IMG/VR virus record: IMGVR_UViG_3300023174_000180
Coordinates: 1-60,654 of that record
Length of the DNA: 60,654 bases
Origin: a virus
Strand: one strand, 5' to 3'
Below the pieces are notes generated by a model. That model did not search any database. It was not told the DNA's origin and saw only the letters and a list, made by a program, of their open reading frames with translations. Positions within the stretch are counted from its first letter, which is position 1. The number at the start of each line of letters is the position of its first letter. The position numbers and the translations under genes are program-made. Positions 24,101-32,072 of the stretch are shown piece by piece.

Positions 24101-24347
24101 TTATAATGGTAAAATAATTTTAGCAAATTCAGCATCAGCATTTACAATTACTGTTCCCTCAACTCTGACTGCAGGGTTTAATGTTTCTGTTATACAGCAA
24201 GGAGCTGGACAAGTAACAATTTCTCCAGGAGCAGGTGTAACATTAAATAGCTTTAATAATCAATATAAGACTGGTGGACAATATGCAGCGTTATCAATAT
24301 TAGCTTTAAGTAGTAGCACTTTTATAATGTATGGGAATACAGCATGA
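21165..24347 (+). CDS. Large tail fibre with Asp-box propeller and GVKNF repeats
   Basis: This 1060-residue fibre has several parts. The N-terminal adaptor contains MPVYSADTQKMYYLKNI. A propeller-like region at about 195-455 has six Asp-box-like motifs (SNDFGRTW, SNNYGISW, STNYGESF, SSDYGLTW, SNDYGNTW, STDYGNNW). An EILYITAINGNTLTVTRAY module lies near 503. About eleven fibre repeats of Q-T-x-x-G-x-K-x-F-S type follow, several identical in DNA. The C-terminal beta domain contains FTITVPSTLTAGFNVSV. Asp-box propellers are known from sialidases, but catalytic residues are not evident, so binding is more likely than cleavage. It overlaps the next gene by ATGA. Confidence 0.75.
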   Translation: MNTGIPLTLNFDLKAPLPLDQRLSVNVTGELNSIIQPYSGMPVYSADTQKMYYLKNIVNNQKSWVEFPPSDELVKNYGNETINGIKTFSSRPNVNGSGFLVQGDITLGDVIGIPNFPTNAVYNDNLLMSCAPSGYLTGDGYSGNYDGGYFFGRTKITQNTTRILESSIGDNFIPVTGTSVLNGSSFSGAWRWLSCSSDAKYITASRDSNNLYSSNDFGRTWYTTAKNIGNKNWRGIAMSADGKYQTAVSTSEFSIQGVLAVSNNYGISWVTKYENTNQWVTPAISSDGKYQTVIYSNGNPGPVYIFRSTNYGESFSQVGPIANSVAIAALRFITMSSDGKYQTIVASKYILTSSDYGLTWRQAYVAPTNIPFFSVSMTTNGRFQIVSTSGGTSFNGQVYVSNDYGNTWNMVKDFGRNISLTSISNSDHGRLILMSMKNGFIFTSTDYGNNWNVKTTKLNNTTILTSAILDTTTANINVASSAGMSIVDTSGSNFLLIDDEILYITAINGNTLTVTRAYAGTRASTHANGATVILSNDWRRTAISNDGKSLIACDNNFGDPATNTKGGYIYISATDEKVDGNFYADNLVYNVGNQNISGVKNFISRPQFNGSNLATTADVQGGIITDYVNLTTSQNIAGVKNFTSRPQFNTADLATVSQIPTNTTYVDMTTNQTVVGVKNFSNRPQFNSADLATVSQIPTNTTYVDLASTQTIPGDKTFSNAPKVSVAGVPRALAIKNETVDLTTAQTVAGVKNFSSRPQFNGMDLATTGEAAAGGGGAAITDYVKLTTDQTIAGTKTFSSTIVGSINGNAATVTNGVYTAGDQTIGGVKTFNNTPKVLVSAVSKSLALKDDVVDLTTAQTVAGVKNFSSRPQFNSADLATVSQIPTNTTYVDMTTAQTVAGVKNFSSRPQFNSADLATVSQIPTNTTYVDMTTNQTVAGTKTFSSAPTFSAGADFNSNKIANAIPETVSVTANLTLDATYNGKIILANSASAFTITVPSTLTAGFNVSVIQQGAGQVTISPGAGVTLNSFNNQYKTGGQYAALSILALSSSTFIMYGNTA
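23731..23958 (+). repeat. 114-bp tandem repeats inside the fibre gene
   Basis: Two essentially identical 114-bp units start at 23731 and 23845, and the array runs into a third, diverged unit at 23959. Related 114-bp units occur at 23170-23283. Each encodes 38 residues with AQTVAGVKNFSSRPQFN and LATVSQIPTNTTYVD. The identity suggests recent duplication or gene conversion that changes fibre length. Confidence 0.85.
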
Positions 24348-25141
24348 TAGTATTACCCTCCGTTCAAGCTGGTATAACTGGATATTCTGGAGTAGATTTA
24401 GACTTTAAGAATTATATTTCTAAAATAGAAACTGCAGATGCAGCGAGTTTAGAGACAACAACAAAAGATGCTATTAAAGCTTTTATTTTAGGTTGTAAAT
24501 TTGATGGAATTTGGTCATCTATAATTTCTTGTGCTATTTTTGCTGGAGCAAGGACCTTAAATGGAGCATTATCCACTCTAAAAGGTAGTGCATTAACTAA
24601 TAATTTATTTGTTACAGCTAATTATAATAGACAATCTGGACTTTTAGGAGGAACAGGCAAATTTTTAAATACAAATTTAACTAATACTATTGATGCCACA
24701 AATAGAAATACTGTTCATGCCGCTACATATACTACTACTGCTGCTAGTGGTGGATATACTTTAGGAAGTGACACGGCTCAAAATGGAACTATAGCATTAA
24801 GACCATATAGCGGTGCTACATCAGTTTTTAGAGCTCACAATGGAGGAAGCTTTGATAGTACTGGTGCTGTTGTTGGTTTTGCTGGAGTCAGTAGGTCTGT
24901 CTCAACTGATATAAATTTATATTATAAAACTTCAACTGGATACTTTTCTGGAACAAGTGTATCAAGTTCAGTAGCAGTAACTGTTCCTACTAATATTTAT
25001 GTATTTGATAGATTTAATACAGGTATTCCATATAGTAATAGAATTGCATTTTACAGTGTCGGCACTCATTTAGATTTAGTAAAACTAGAAGCAAGAGTAA
25101 AAACTTTAATTGATACTTATGTATCTTTAGGTTTGGTATAA
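24344..25141 (+). CDS. Receptor-binding-type protein (265 aa module)
   Basis: This 265-residue protein contains FILGCKFDGIWSSI, AGARTLNGALSTLKG, TANYNRQSGLLG and, near the end, IAFYSVGTHLDLVKLEARVK. The same order of motifs makes up the last 265 residues of the giant protein at 26527-30057. I recognise this as a widespread phage tail-tip module, probably a beta-sandwich that binds the receptor. Here it is a stand-alone gene after the large fibre, joined by an ATGA overlap, so it may cap that fibre. Confidence 0.65.
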   Translation: MIVLPSVQAGITGYSGVDLDFKNYISKIETADAASLETTTKDAIKAFILGCKFDGIWSSIISCAIFAGARTLNGALSTLKGSALTNNLFVTANYNRQSGLLGGTGKFLNTNLTNTIDATNRNTVHAATYTTTAASGGYTLGSDTAQNGTIALRPYSGATSVFRAHNGGSFDSTGAVVGFAGVSRSVSTDINLYYKTSTGYFSGTSVSSSVAVTVPTNIYVFDRFNTGIPYSNRIAFYSVGTHLDLVKLEARVKTLIDTYVSLGLV

Positions 25142-25183
25142 TAATTAATTATTAGATTTTAATATTATATATTAATATAATAT

Positions 25184-25191
25184 AGTGTAAT
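25184..25191 (+). promoter_or_regulatory. AGTGTAAT phage promoter element
   Basis: AGTGTAAT ends five bases before the ATG at 25197 and 14 bases before an in-frame ATG at 25206. It lies in an AT-rich 55-base gap and should drive the lysis-type cluster. Confidence 0.55.
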
Positions 25192-25196
25192 CTTTT

Positions 25197-25487
25197 ATGA
25201 GGAATATGTTGTCTAAAATATTTGGCCCTAATTGGAGATCTAGCACATCTGGAATATTAACTGTTGTCGCTATCTCTACTGCAATGTCGATACATATGGA
25301 TCCAGCATTAGTATCTTTTTTACCAGATCATATAGAAAATTATATAGTAGGAATTTCAAGAGTTGTAGCTGTAGTAAGCGGAATAATTTTTTCTCTCACA
25401 GTAAAAGATGCAAAAGTCACAGGAGGCACAGTAGCTTCCACAACTGAAGCAGAGGAAAGAATACACCCACATGGAGATCATATATGA
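25197..25487 (+). CDS. Putative holin
   Basis: This 96-residue protein has two hydrophobic segments, about 19-38 (SGILTVVAISTAMSIHM) and 51-70 (VGISRVVAVVSGIIFSLTV). The N-terminus is basic (MRNMLSKIFGPNWR) and the C-terminus hydrophilic, with HPHGDH. Size, topology and position at the head of a lysis-type cluster fit a class II holin that opens the inner membrane. Sequence alone does not prove it. The in-frame Met at 25206 is an alternative start. It overlaps the lipoprotein gene by ATGA. Confidence 0.5.
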   Translation: MRNMLSKIFGPNWRSSTSGILTVVAISTAMSIHMDPALVSFLPDHIENYIVGISRVVAVVSGIIFSLTVKDAKVTGGTVASTTEAEERIHPHGDHI

Positions 25488-25933
25488 ATAAATTAAATTT
25501 AATTGCCGTTTGTTTTTTAACTTTGTTTCTTGGTGCTTGCGCCACAACCAATACTGGAAAAGTTGATGTTGTGACAAGTGTTGAAAATACTCTTCCTTAT
25601 GTTAAGCCAGCGGTTGTATTAGCTTGTACAGTAGTACTTGATCAAGCCGTTTCTGGAAATGATAGAATTGAAAAAGCCAAGATGATTAATCATGTTGCAA
25701 CTATTGTAGAAGGATTAACAGTTGGAACTGCTCCAACTCCAGCTCAATTACAAAAAGCTTTAAATGATTATCTTCCAGAAGAAAAAACTCATTGGGTAAA
25801 CTATGTTAGTGTTATTAAAGATATTTATGCTCAACAATTTGCAAGACTAGATGGCAATACTGCACTTGCTATTAAGGTACTTAACGCTATTGCATCTGGA
25901 TGTAAAGATGCTACAGCAAGTTACGTAGAGTAA
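25484..25933 (+). CDS. Putative lipoprotein
   Basis: This 149-residue protein starts with a lipoprotein signal peptide ending in LGAC (Cys19). The mature part is predicted helical and lacks other membrane segments. Repeating Cys residues at the N- and C-terminal ends (VLACTVV, ASGCKD) could form a disulphide. It is co-translated with the putative holin. A role in lysis, for example at the outer membrane, is inferred from neighbours only. Confidence 0.55.
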   Translation: MNKLNLIAVCFLTLFLGACATTNTGKVDVVTSVENTLPYVKPAVVLACTVVLDQAVSGNDRIEKAKMINHVATIVEGLTVGTAPTPAQLQKALNDYLPEEKTHWVNYVSVIKDIYAQQFARLDGNTALAIKVLNAIASGCKDATASYVE

Positions 25934-25935
25934 TT

Positions 25936-26136
25936 ATGCCAACTGGAATACTTCAAGCATTACTCTCAGCAGTCTCTGGAATATTCTCAGCAATTAATAA
26001 TGTATTCGGTGCAAAGAATACAAAAGAGATGAAAGAGCGACAAGAAGCTCAAAAAGAAGTTGACCATCAAAGTGAAATAGAAAAAGCTGTTAAGGAGAAA
26101 AATCTTGAAGAAGTTCGCAAACGTATTAGTTCTTAA
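25936..26136 (+). CDS. Small protein with hydrophobic N-terminus and coiled coil, spanin-like
   Basis: The first 25 residues (GILQALLSAVSGIFSAINNVF) are hydrophobic or amphipathic. The remaining 40 are a strongly charged helix (KEMKERQEAQKEVDHQSEIE). This layout resembles an inner-membrane spanin. The next gene, a lipoprotein, starts out of frame inside its 3' end, as in Rz/Rz1-type pairs. At 66 residues it is short for an i-spanin, so the assignment is tentative. Confidence 0.45.
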   Translation: MPTGILQALLSAVSGIFSAINNVFGAKNTKEMKERQEAQKEVDHQSEIEKAVKEKNLEEVRKRISS

Positions 26137-26521
26137 TTTTCTTCTAATTGGTTGCGCGACTGTCACACCAAATAAAATAGAAGATGATAAGTCTTCGTAT
26201 GACGCAAGTACTCCAAAACAATATCAAAAAGATAATGGCGGATTAATTTCTTTTGTTGGAGATGATGCAGTTATTACTTCTCAGGCGCGTGAACGATATA
26301 ATAATCTTATTGGTATGTATAAAATTAAATTTAAAAAAGAAAAAGCAATAGAACTAAAAGAAGATTCTGGTATTAAGTCTTATAGAGATAATTTTAATAA
26401 TGATCTCTATCTTATTAATAGTGAACATCTCGTTTATTTTGGTGTTATGAACAGTTGGTTAAAAGAAAAAGTCCCAGCAGATACTATAATAGACAAGACT
26501 ATAGATAAAATAAATAATTAA
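26105..26521 (+). CDS. Lipoprotein, possible outer-membrane spanin partner
   Basis: The start is TTG at 26105, inside the preceding gene and in another frame. It begins a lipoprotein signal MKKFANVLVLNFLLIGC with Cys17 as the lipidation site. The mature 120 residues are charged and mixed alpha/beta (YDASTPKQYQKDNGGLISFV), ending in KTIDKINN. A lipoprotein overlapping a small membrane coiled-coil gene in a lysis cluster is the spanin arrangement. However, the mature domain is longer than usual and not proline-rich. Confidence 0.5.
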   Translation: MKKFANVLVLNFLLIGCATVTPNKIEDDKSSYDASTPKQYQKDNGGLISFVGDDAVITSQARERYNNLIGMYKIKFKKEKAIELKEDSGIKSYRDNFNNDLYLINSEHLVYFGVMNSWLKEKVPADTIIDKTIDKINN

Positions 26522-26526
26522 AAATC

Positions 26527-29500
26527 ATGGCTCTTGTTTTTAATTACCAGGCTAACTCTCGGACTTACACTATTGGTCCAGGTAGTACTTTTCCTGGAGA
26601 TTTAATTATACCAGCTGCTGTTGGAGAAAACGAGCTACCAGTTGTTGGTATTGAAAATAACGCTTTTAAAGGAGATACTACTCTAATAAGTGTGGTAATT
26701 CCAAATAGCATAACATATATTGGTGATAGCGCTTTTTCAGATTGCAACAATTTGGTAACAGTTGATGCTTCTAATTCTAATGTCAGTTCTATAGGCGTGC
26801 AAAGTTTTAAAAATTGCTCAAAATTAACAACAGTTAATATTCCTAATGGCATAACAGCGATAAATTATGAAACATTTTCAGGTTGCACATTATTAAATAA
26901 TGTAACTATACCTGAAACTGTCACCTCAATAATAGCTAATGCTTTTGCAAATTGTAACGCTTTGTCTTCTATAACTATTCCTAGTGCAGTTCAAACTATT
27001 GGCAATTATACATTCTCGTATTGCAGAAATTTATTATCTGTAAATTTTTCACCAAATAGTAATTTAACTACAGTAGGAAGCTATGCTTTCTTATTTTGTG
27101 ATAAGTTGGTAAGTATTAATTTTAATAGTTTAACAACTTTAGGATCTCATGCATTTTGGTATTGTGGTAAACTAGAGACTGTAACTCTGCCAAATAATTT
27201 AGAAAACATTCAAGCGTGGACTTTTGAGTATTGTTATAGTTTAAAAAACTTTACTTTTCCAAGTGGATTAAAAAATATAGGTCAAAAAGCTTTTGCTGCT
27301 ACTGGAATTATTGCTGCAAATATTCCAAATGGAGTAACGAGTATCGGAGAGGGTGCTTTTCAAGGTTGCGGTGGTTTAATTTCAGCAAATATACCAACTA
27401 GTATAATAAGCTTAGGCGGTGCAGTCTTTGCCTCTTGTCCTAATTTAATTTCTGATATAATTTTTCCAGAAGGTTTGCAGGAAATTCCTGGACAATTTTT
27501 AAATGGTTGTTCAAAAGTAACTAGCATTACATTGCCAAGTACTATAAAACGTATTCGTGGAAATAATGCTTTTACTTCGACACGAATAACTAGCATAGTC
27601 TTACCAGAAGGATTATTAGAGATTCAGGATTGGGCTTTTGCATTTTGTCCTGATCTAGTCACAGTAAATATTCCTAGTACTGTAACTACAATTGGTTTTG
27701 GCGTATTTGCATATTGCAGCAAATTAGAAGGAATTACCCTGCCTCCTAATTTAAATGCTCTTAGATTTACTTTTCCTGGATGCTCTAGCTTAACATATGT
27801 TAATATTCCTGGAACATGTAAAAGAATAGAGGGCAGTACCTTTAGTAATTGTATTAATTTAGATAGTGTTACTATAAATAATGGAGTCGAAACCATAGAG
27901 TCTAGTGCGTTTTATAATTGTAAAAAAGTGACTTCTTTAAATTTGCCAAATTCAATAAAAGAAATTAGTAGTAATGCTTTTGCAAATTCAGGTATTGTTA
28001 CCATTAATATTCCGCCCTTAATAGATAAAATAAATAATAGTGTTTTTTCGAATTGCAAAGATTTAAAAACAATTACAATACCATCAAATATTATTAGTAT
28101 ATTGGAATCTGCTTTTGCAGGCTCTGGCTTAGAGAATATAACTATACCAGTATCGGTAATATATTTAGGCAATAATGCATTCGCTAATTGTCTTAGTTTA
28201 AATTCTTTTATTGTGCAGAATGATAATATGGTATTTGGAAAAAATATTTTTTCTGGAGCAACTTTAGCTGATTTTAGCTTAGGAGATTTTAATTATTCAT
28301 TTGCCGCCAGCAAAGTCACTATCAAGTCATACAATGGAGTAGATGAAATTATAAATATACCATACAGTATATTTGATACTACAATCTGTAAAATAGGTGA
28401 TTCGGCTTTCAAGGACAACGCAAATTTAAAAGAAATAAATTTTATTAGTCCTATTGACACAATTTTTGATAATGCTTTTAAGAATTGCGTTAATTTGTCT
28501 AAAATCAATTTGCCACAATCAATAACATCAATTGGTGATAATGCTTTTTATGGATGCTCTAGTTTGGCTGGAGAATTAAATTTACCAAAAGATTTATTAT
28601 CTATAGGGAATTATGCATTTTATGGATGTAACAATATAAATATTTTGGTTGTACAAAAACGTGTCACTACTATAGGTGATTATGCATTCGCTAATTGCTC
28701 ACAATTAAATTTAATTTATTTTTATGGTAATGCTCCAATTTTTGGATCCAATGTATTTAATAATATTAGCTCTAGCAAAGTATTTTTACGTTACTTATCT
28801 AGATCTGGATGGGATGACGTTAGTGCTCAAATTAGTCCATTAAGTTATATTATTTTTAGTTTAGTAAAATCTTCAAAGGTTACGTCTACATCAGGAAACA
28901 AGATGTCTTTTGTTTTCAAAACTCAAAATTTATCTACAATTAATGTTTTTAAAAATAAAACATATCTTTTTAAATCTGCCAGTAATAACTCATTAAGCCA
29001 AATTTTTAATCCTTCTTTATTTAGTAATGGAAATATTATTACTATATCGGATATATCTTCTCCAGATAATCCATTTATAAAATTCAAAAAATCTTCAAAT
29101 AATTCATGGTTAAATTTTGATTCTGAAGCAAACAGTAATAATTATTCTATACCAAATAATTCTATTTTATCTTTTAGTACGTTTGTCCCTAATATTGCTA
29201 TTGGTGGTGGCGCTATTATACAAAAATATCCTTCTGGAAAAATTAAGATAAGCGTAGCTTATCCTACAGACGAAGATGCTTTAAATTACGTTCTTGCTGT
29301 AGAAAATGCAGATGGAGAAAGATTAGAAGAAAAAGTTAAAACTGCAATCGAAAATTTTGTTCTTGGTTGTAAATATGATAATATTTGGGACTCTATAAAA
29401 GAATCATGTTTAATTGGAGGTGCAAGAACTTTAGAAGGAGCTTTGCTGCCATTAAAAGGAAATGCGCCAACAAATATTAATTTTGTTTCTTCAGATTATA

Positions 29501-30057
29501 ATAGAAAAATTGGAATTACATCACGTTATGGAGACATTAAAAGTTTAAAAGCTGGATCTAAAAATTTAGATTATCCTAGAGATAATGTTCATGCTGCAGT
29601 TTATGTAACACAACCTTTAGATATGTGGTATGATTATTTCTTTTTTTTAGCATCAGGTGGTATAAATTTATCAGTCTCTGTTGACCAATTTTATTTTAGT
29701 CTAAGAAAATGCACATCTGGAAATAATGTGACATATTGGAATTCAGACTGGAGCGCGGAAACTTTTTCAGGTTTAGTCGGAACTTCTAAAGCTAATAGTT
29801 CTTCTATCGAAGGAAGAATAAATGGGAATAGTTATACGCAAATTTTACAGCCATGCACTAGCGCTTTTTTTATTTCAAGAGCGTATAGACAAGCAGATAT
29901 TTACCTTTTAACAAATAGTCCAAATAGTACTAGTTTTTATAATTATAGTCCAGGAGTAATTGGCTTTTATTCTTTGGGTGAAAATATAGATTTAGTTAAA
30001 TTAGAAAATAGATTAAAAATATATTTTGATGAAATCAATCAAGGAATCGAAGATTAA
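26527..30057 (+). CDS. Giant BspA-type leucine-rich-repeat adhesin with receptor-binding C-terminus
   Basis: This 1176-residue protein is mostly BspA-like (LRR_5) repeats of 23 residues: I-x-x-x-A-F-x-x-C-x-x-L-x-x-I-x-I-P. They run from about residue 40 to 760, with a possible interruption near 570-600. A linker domain of about 770-910 follows. The last 265 residues repeat the module of the stand-alone protein at 24344-25141 (FVLGCKYDNIWDSI, GGARTLEGALLPLKG, IGFYSLGENIDLVKLENRLK). LRR_5 proteins bind host surface proteins or polysaccharides. This is probably a long receptor-binding appendage. Repeats are divergent at the DNA level, so the array is old. Confidence 0.75.
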   Translation: MALVFNYQANSRTYTIGPGSTFPGDLIIPAAVGENELPVVGIENNAFKGDTTLISVVIPNSITYIGDSAFSDCNNLVTVDASNSNVSSIGVQSFKNCSKLTTVNIPNGITAINYETFSGCTLLNNVTIPETVTSIIANAFANCNALSSITIPSAVQTIGNYTFSYCRNLLSVNFSPNSNLTTVGSYAFLFCDKLVSINFNSLTTLGSHAFWYCGKLETVTLPNNLENIQAWTFEYCYSLKNFTFPSGLKNIGQKAFAATGIIAANIPNGVTSIGEGAFQGCGGLISANIPTSIISLGGAVFASCPNLISDIIFPEGLQEIPGQFLNGCSKVTSITLPSTIKRIRGNNAFTSTRITSIVLPEGLLEIQDWAFAFCPDLVTVNIPSTVTTIGFGVFAYCSKLEGITLPPNLNALRFTFPGCSSLTYVNIPGTCKRIEGSTFSNCINLDSVTINNGVETIESSAFYNCKKVTSLNLPNSIKEISSNAFANSGIVTINIPPLIDKINNSVFSNCKDLKTITIPSNIISILESAFAGSGLENITIPVSVIYLGNNAFANCLSLNSFIVQNDNMVFGKNIFSGATLADFSLGDFNYSFAASKVTIKSYNGVDEIINIPYSIFDTTICKIGDSAFKDNANLKEINFISPIDTIFDNAFKNCVNLSKINLPQSITSIGDNAFYGCSSLAGELNLPKDLLSIGNYAFYGCNNINILVVQKRVTTIGDYAFANCSQLNLIYFYGNAPIFGSNVFNNISSSKVFLRYLSRSGWDDVSAQISPLSYIIFSLVKSSKVTSTSGNKMSFVFKTQNLSTINVFKNKTYLFKSASNNSLSQIFNPSLFSNGNIITISDISSPDNPFIKFKKSSNNSWLNFDSEANSNNYSIPNNSILSFSTFVPNIAIGGGAIIQKYPSGKIKISVAYPTDEDALNYVLAVENADGERLEEKVKTAIENFVLGCKYDNIWDSIKESCLIGGARTLEGALLPLKGNAPTNINFVSSDYNRKIGITSRYGDIKSLKAGSKNLDYPRDNVHAAVYVTQPLDMWYDYFFFLASGGINLSVSVDQFYFSLRKCTSGNNVTYWNSDWSAETFSGLVGTSKANSSSIEGRINGNSYTQILQPCTSAFFISRAYRQADIYLLTNSPNSTSFYNYSPGVIGFYSLGENIDLVKLENRLKIYFDEINQGIED

Positions 30058-30060
30058 AAA

Positions 30061-30888
30061 ATGAAATCAATTTCGGTTGATATAGTATTATCTTTTCATA
30101 AAAGCAATAATTATATATTTCAATGTTTGGAATCTATAATGTGGCAAACTTATCAAAATTTTAATATTCATATAATAGACGATAACTCACAGTCAAATCA
30201 TTTAGAAAAAATAAAAAATATATACAAAGATGATAAAAGATTTAATTTTCATCAAAATGAAAGCAATATTGGCTTCTATCAATCAGTAAATAAATATTTT
30301 AAAAATTTTAAAGGTGAATTATTTTTTATATTTGACTCTGATGATATATCTCTTCCAAATAGAATAGAAAAAACTTTAGAATATTATAATAAAGAAAAAT
30401 TTGACCTGTTCTCTGCGCCAACAATGAATTTTGTTGAAGAAGGAGAGGATGATGAAAAGTTCCAAAATGCGGAAGAAATTATTAATCATATAAAAAATCA
30501 AAGTATTCTAGAATACATAAATAAGCCAGTGCATCCTTATTTAGACGAAAATGACAATATCATAAGTAGTTTTATAAATCCATCATGCTGTATTAGAAGC
30601 GAATTTTTTAATGAGATAAATGGATATTCTATATTTTTTGCTGGAGGAGACAGAGATTTTGCTTATAAATCTTTCTATTATGGTGGAAAATTTGTTTCAT
30701 CTCAAGAAGATGAGCCGTTAGTTTTATATAGATTTCACCCTGAACAAATAACAAGATGCAATAATTATGGGATGTCAAGCTTAAACAGAGCTAATATACA
30801 TAAACAGATGAAGAACAATGAATATCAAATATATAAATCAAGAAATAAAGATTTAATTAAAAAAGTTGGCGCGTTAAATAGGAACTAA
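30061..30888 (+). CDS. Family 2 glycosyltransferase
   Basis: This 275-residue protein has the GT-A fold signature: DIVLSFHKSNNY near the N-terminus, IIDDNS (D40-D41) for nucleotide-sugar binding, and FIFDSDD with the metal-binding D92-x-D94. ERPEE-type acid clusters and a GGDRDFAYKS motif near residue 198 provide the likely acceptor-side acid. It should transfer a sugar from a nucleotide donor. It lies between adhesin and endolysin genes, so the target may be a virion protein such as the Ser-rich linkers, or host surface glycan. There is no membrane segment. Confidence 0.8.
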   Translation: MKSISVDIVLSFHKSNNYIFQCLESIMWQTYQNFNIHIIDDNSQSNHLEKIKNIYKDDKRFNFHQNESNIGFYQSVNKYFKNFKGELFFIFDSDDISLPNRIEKTLEYYNKEKFDLFSAPTMNFVEEGEDDEKFQNAEEIINHIKNQSILEYINKPVHPYLDENDNIISSFINPSCCIRSEFFNEINGYSIFFAGGDRDFAYKSFYYGGKFVSSQEDEPLVLYRFHPEQITRCNNYGMSSLNRANIHKQMKNNEYQIYKSRNKDLIKKVGALNRN

Positions 30889-30890
30889 TT

Positions 30891-31517
30891 ATGCTTTCAA
30901 AAAAATCTACAGATCTTATTCTTGAATTTGAAGTTGGTGGTGGAGAAAACTATTATAATAAATTTTTAAAAAATCCAGCTTGGCCAGGAGAGCAAAGTGG
31001 AGTTACAATTGGTGTTGGTTATGATTTAGGTTATGTAAATAAAACAGAATTCACTAATGATTGGAAGGATTTACCTCAAAAAGATTTTGATAGATTATAT
31101 AAAGTAGTTGGAATGAAAGGCATATCAGCAAAAGATCTTGTGAGAGGATTAAAAGATATATCTATTCCATGGGAATTATCATTAAAAGTATTTAACAACA
31201 AAACAGTAACAAAATTTTATAATTTAACTCGTGATACCTTTCCTAATTTTGATAATCTTCCAGAAGATGCTAAAGGTGGATTAGTTAGTTTAGTATTTAA
31301 TAGAGGAAATTCATTACAAGGGGATAGACGCAAAGAAATGAAATTAATAAGAGATGCTATGGCTATAACTAATACTTTTGATCAAAAAGCGTTAACATTT
31401 ATTGCTAATCAAATTCGCTCTATGAAAAGAATATGGATTGGTGGAAGTATAGAAAAGGGTATGAGTAGAAGAAGAGACGCTGAAGCCAAATTAATAGAAA
31501 ATTCATTAAATATTTAA
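30891..31517 (+). CDS. Pesticin-type lysozyme (endolysin)
   Basis: This 208-residue protein resembles the pesticin/T4-lysozyme-like C-terminal domain. Residues ILEFEVGGGENYY contain the likely catalytic Glu14, and SGVTIGVGYDLGY supplies Thr39 and Asp45. The six-residue gap between Thr and Asp matches pesticin. It should hydrolyse the glycan backbone of peptidoglycan. No signal peptide is seen, so it probably needs the holin. The gene is four bases after the glycosyltransferase. Confidence 0.8.
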   Translation: MLSKKSTDLILEFEVGGGENYYNKFLKNPAWPGEQSGVTIGVGYDLGYVNKTEFTNDWKDLPQKDFDRLYKVVGMKGISAKDLVRGLKDISIPWELSLKVFNNKTVTKFYNLTRDTFPNFDNLPEDAKGGLVSLVFNRGNSLQGDRRKEMKLIRDAMAITNTFDQKALTFIANQIRSMKRIWIGGSIEKGMSRRRDAEAKLIENSLNI

Positions 31518-31543
31518 AATTAATTAAAAATATTACCTCTATA

Positions 31544-31553
31544 AGTGTATAAT
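31544..31553 (+). promoter_or_regulatory. AGTGTATAAT promoter element
   Basis: AGTGTATAAT contains a full TATAAT (31548-31553) eight bases before the ATG at 31562. It combines the octamer start with a consensus -10 hexamer and probably drives the head gene cluster. Confidence 0.6.
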
Positions 31554-31561
31554 ATATAGAG

Positions 31562-32071
31562 ATGAATAATCATTCTGATAGTCTAGGCTTTGACTTAGTT
31601 AAAGCCAAGAAAAGCTATAAACCAGGAACAAGAAAAAAGACTTCGAAAAAATGTTCAGAAAAAGCCGTGACTTTCTCTAAAAAAATTATTGCATTATTGC
31701 AAGAAAAATTAGATTTGCATAATCAAGAGTCTGATATTAAGATTAAATTATTTGACTTAAAAAATGCTTATAAAAATGGTTTTAATAATTCAGAAGATTT
31801 AAATAAAGAGACTTTAGCTCATGTTAATTTATTTATTCGTGTTGCAAAAGGCGATTTATCTACAGTATTTACTAATTTAAAATCTTCTATATTTGAAATT
31901 TCTGGATCACAATTTATAGTTAAAGGTAGTCTAATTCCCAGTGAAATAGACTATGATAAAGCAGTAGAAGATATTAAAAAATATAATTTAGAGGATTTTG
32001 AATTTTCTTCTGCAGAAGAATTATATCTAGAAGATGAAGAAGATGGTGTAACTTATACATTCGATGCATAA
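31562..32071 (+). CDS. Hypothetical protein before the prohead protease
   Basis: This 169-residue protein has a basic N-terminus (KKSYKPGTRKKTSKKCSEK) and a helical middle (KIIALLQEKLDLHNQ). The C-terminal third is acidic (EDFEFSSAEELYLEDEEDG). No family is recognised. Proteins of this type sit beside head genes in related phages. A prohead or DNA-packaging role is inferred. The next gene starts one base after its stop, or overlaps it if an upstream ATG is used. Confidence 0.5.
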   Translation: MNNHSDSLGFDLVKAKKSYKPGTRKKTSKKCSEKAVTFSKKIIALLQEKLDLHNQESDIKIKLFDLKNAYKNGFNNSEDLNKETLAHVNLFIRVAKGDLSTVFTNLKSSIFEISGSQFIVKGSLIPSEIDYDKAVEDIKKYNLEDFEFSSAEELYLEDEEDGVTYTFDA

Positions 32072-32072
32072 T

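Noticed and set aside
22502-28508. Minus-strand open frames inside the fibre and LRR genes
   Set aside because: They arise from the repetitive low-stop composition of the plus-strand genes and show no family features.
32064-32072. Earlier ATG for the protease-scaffold gene
   Set aside because: It adds only three residues, overlaps the upstream stop, and has no better ribosome site than the ATG at 32073.
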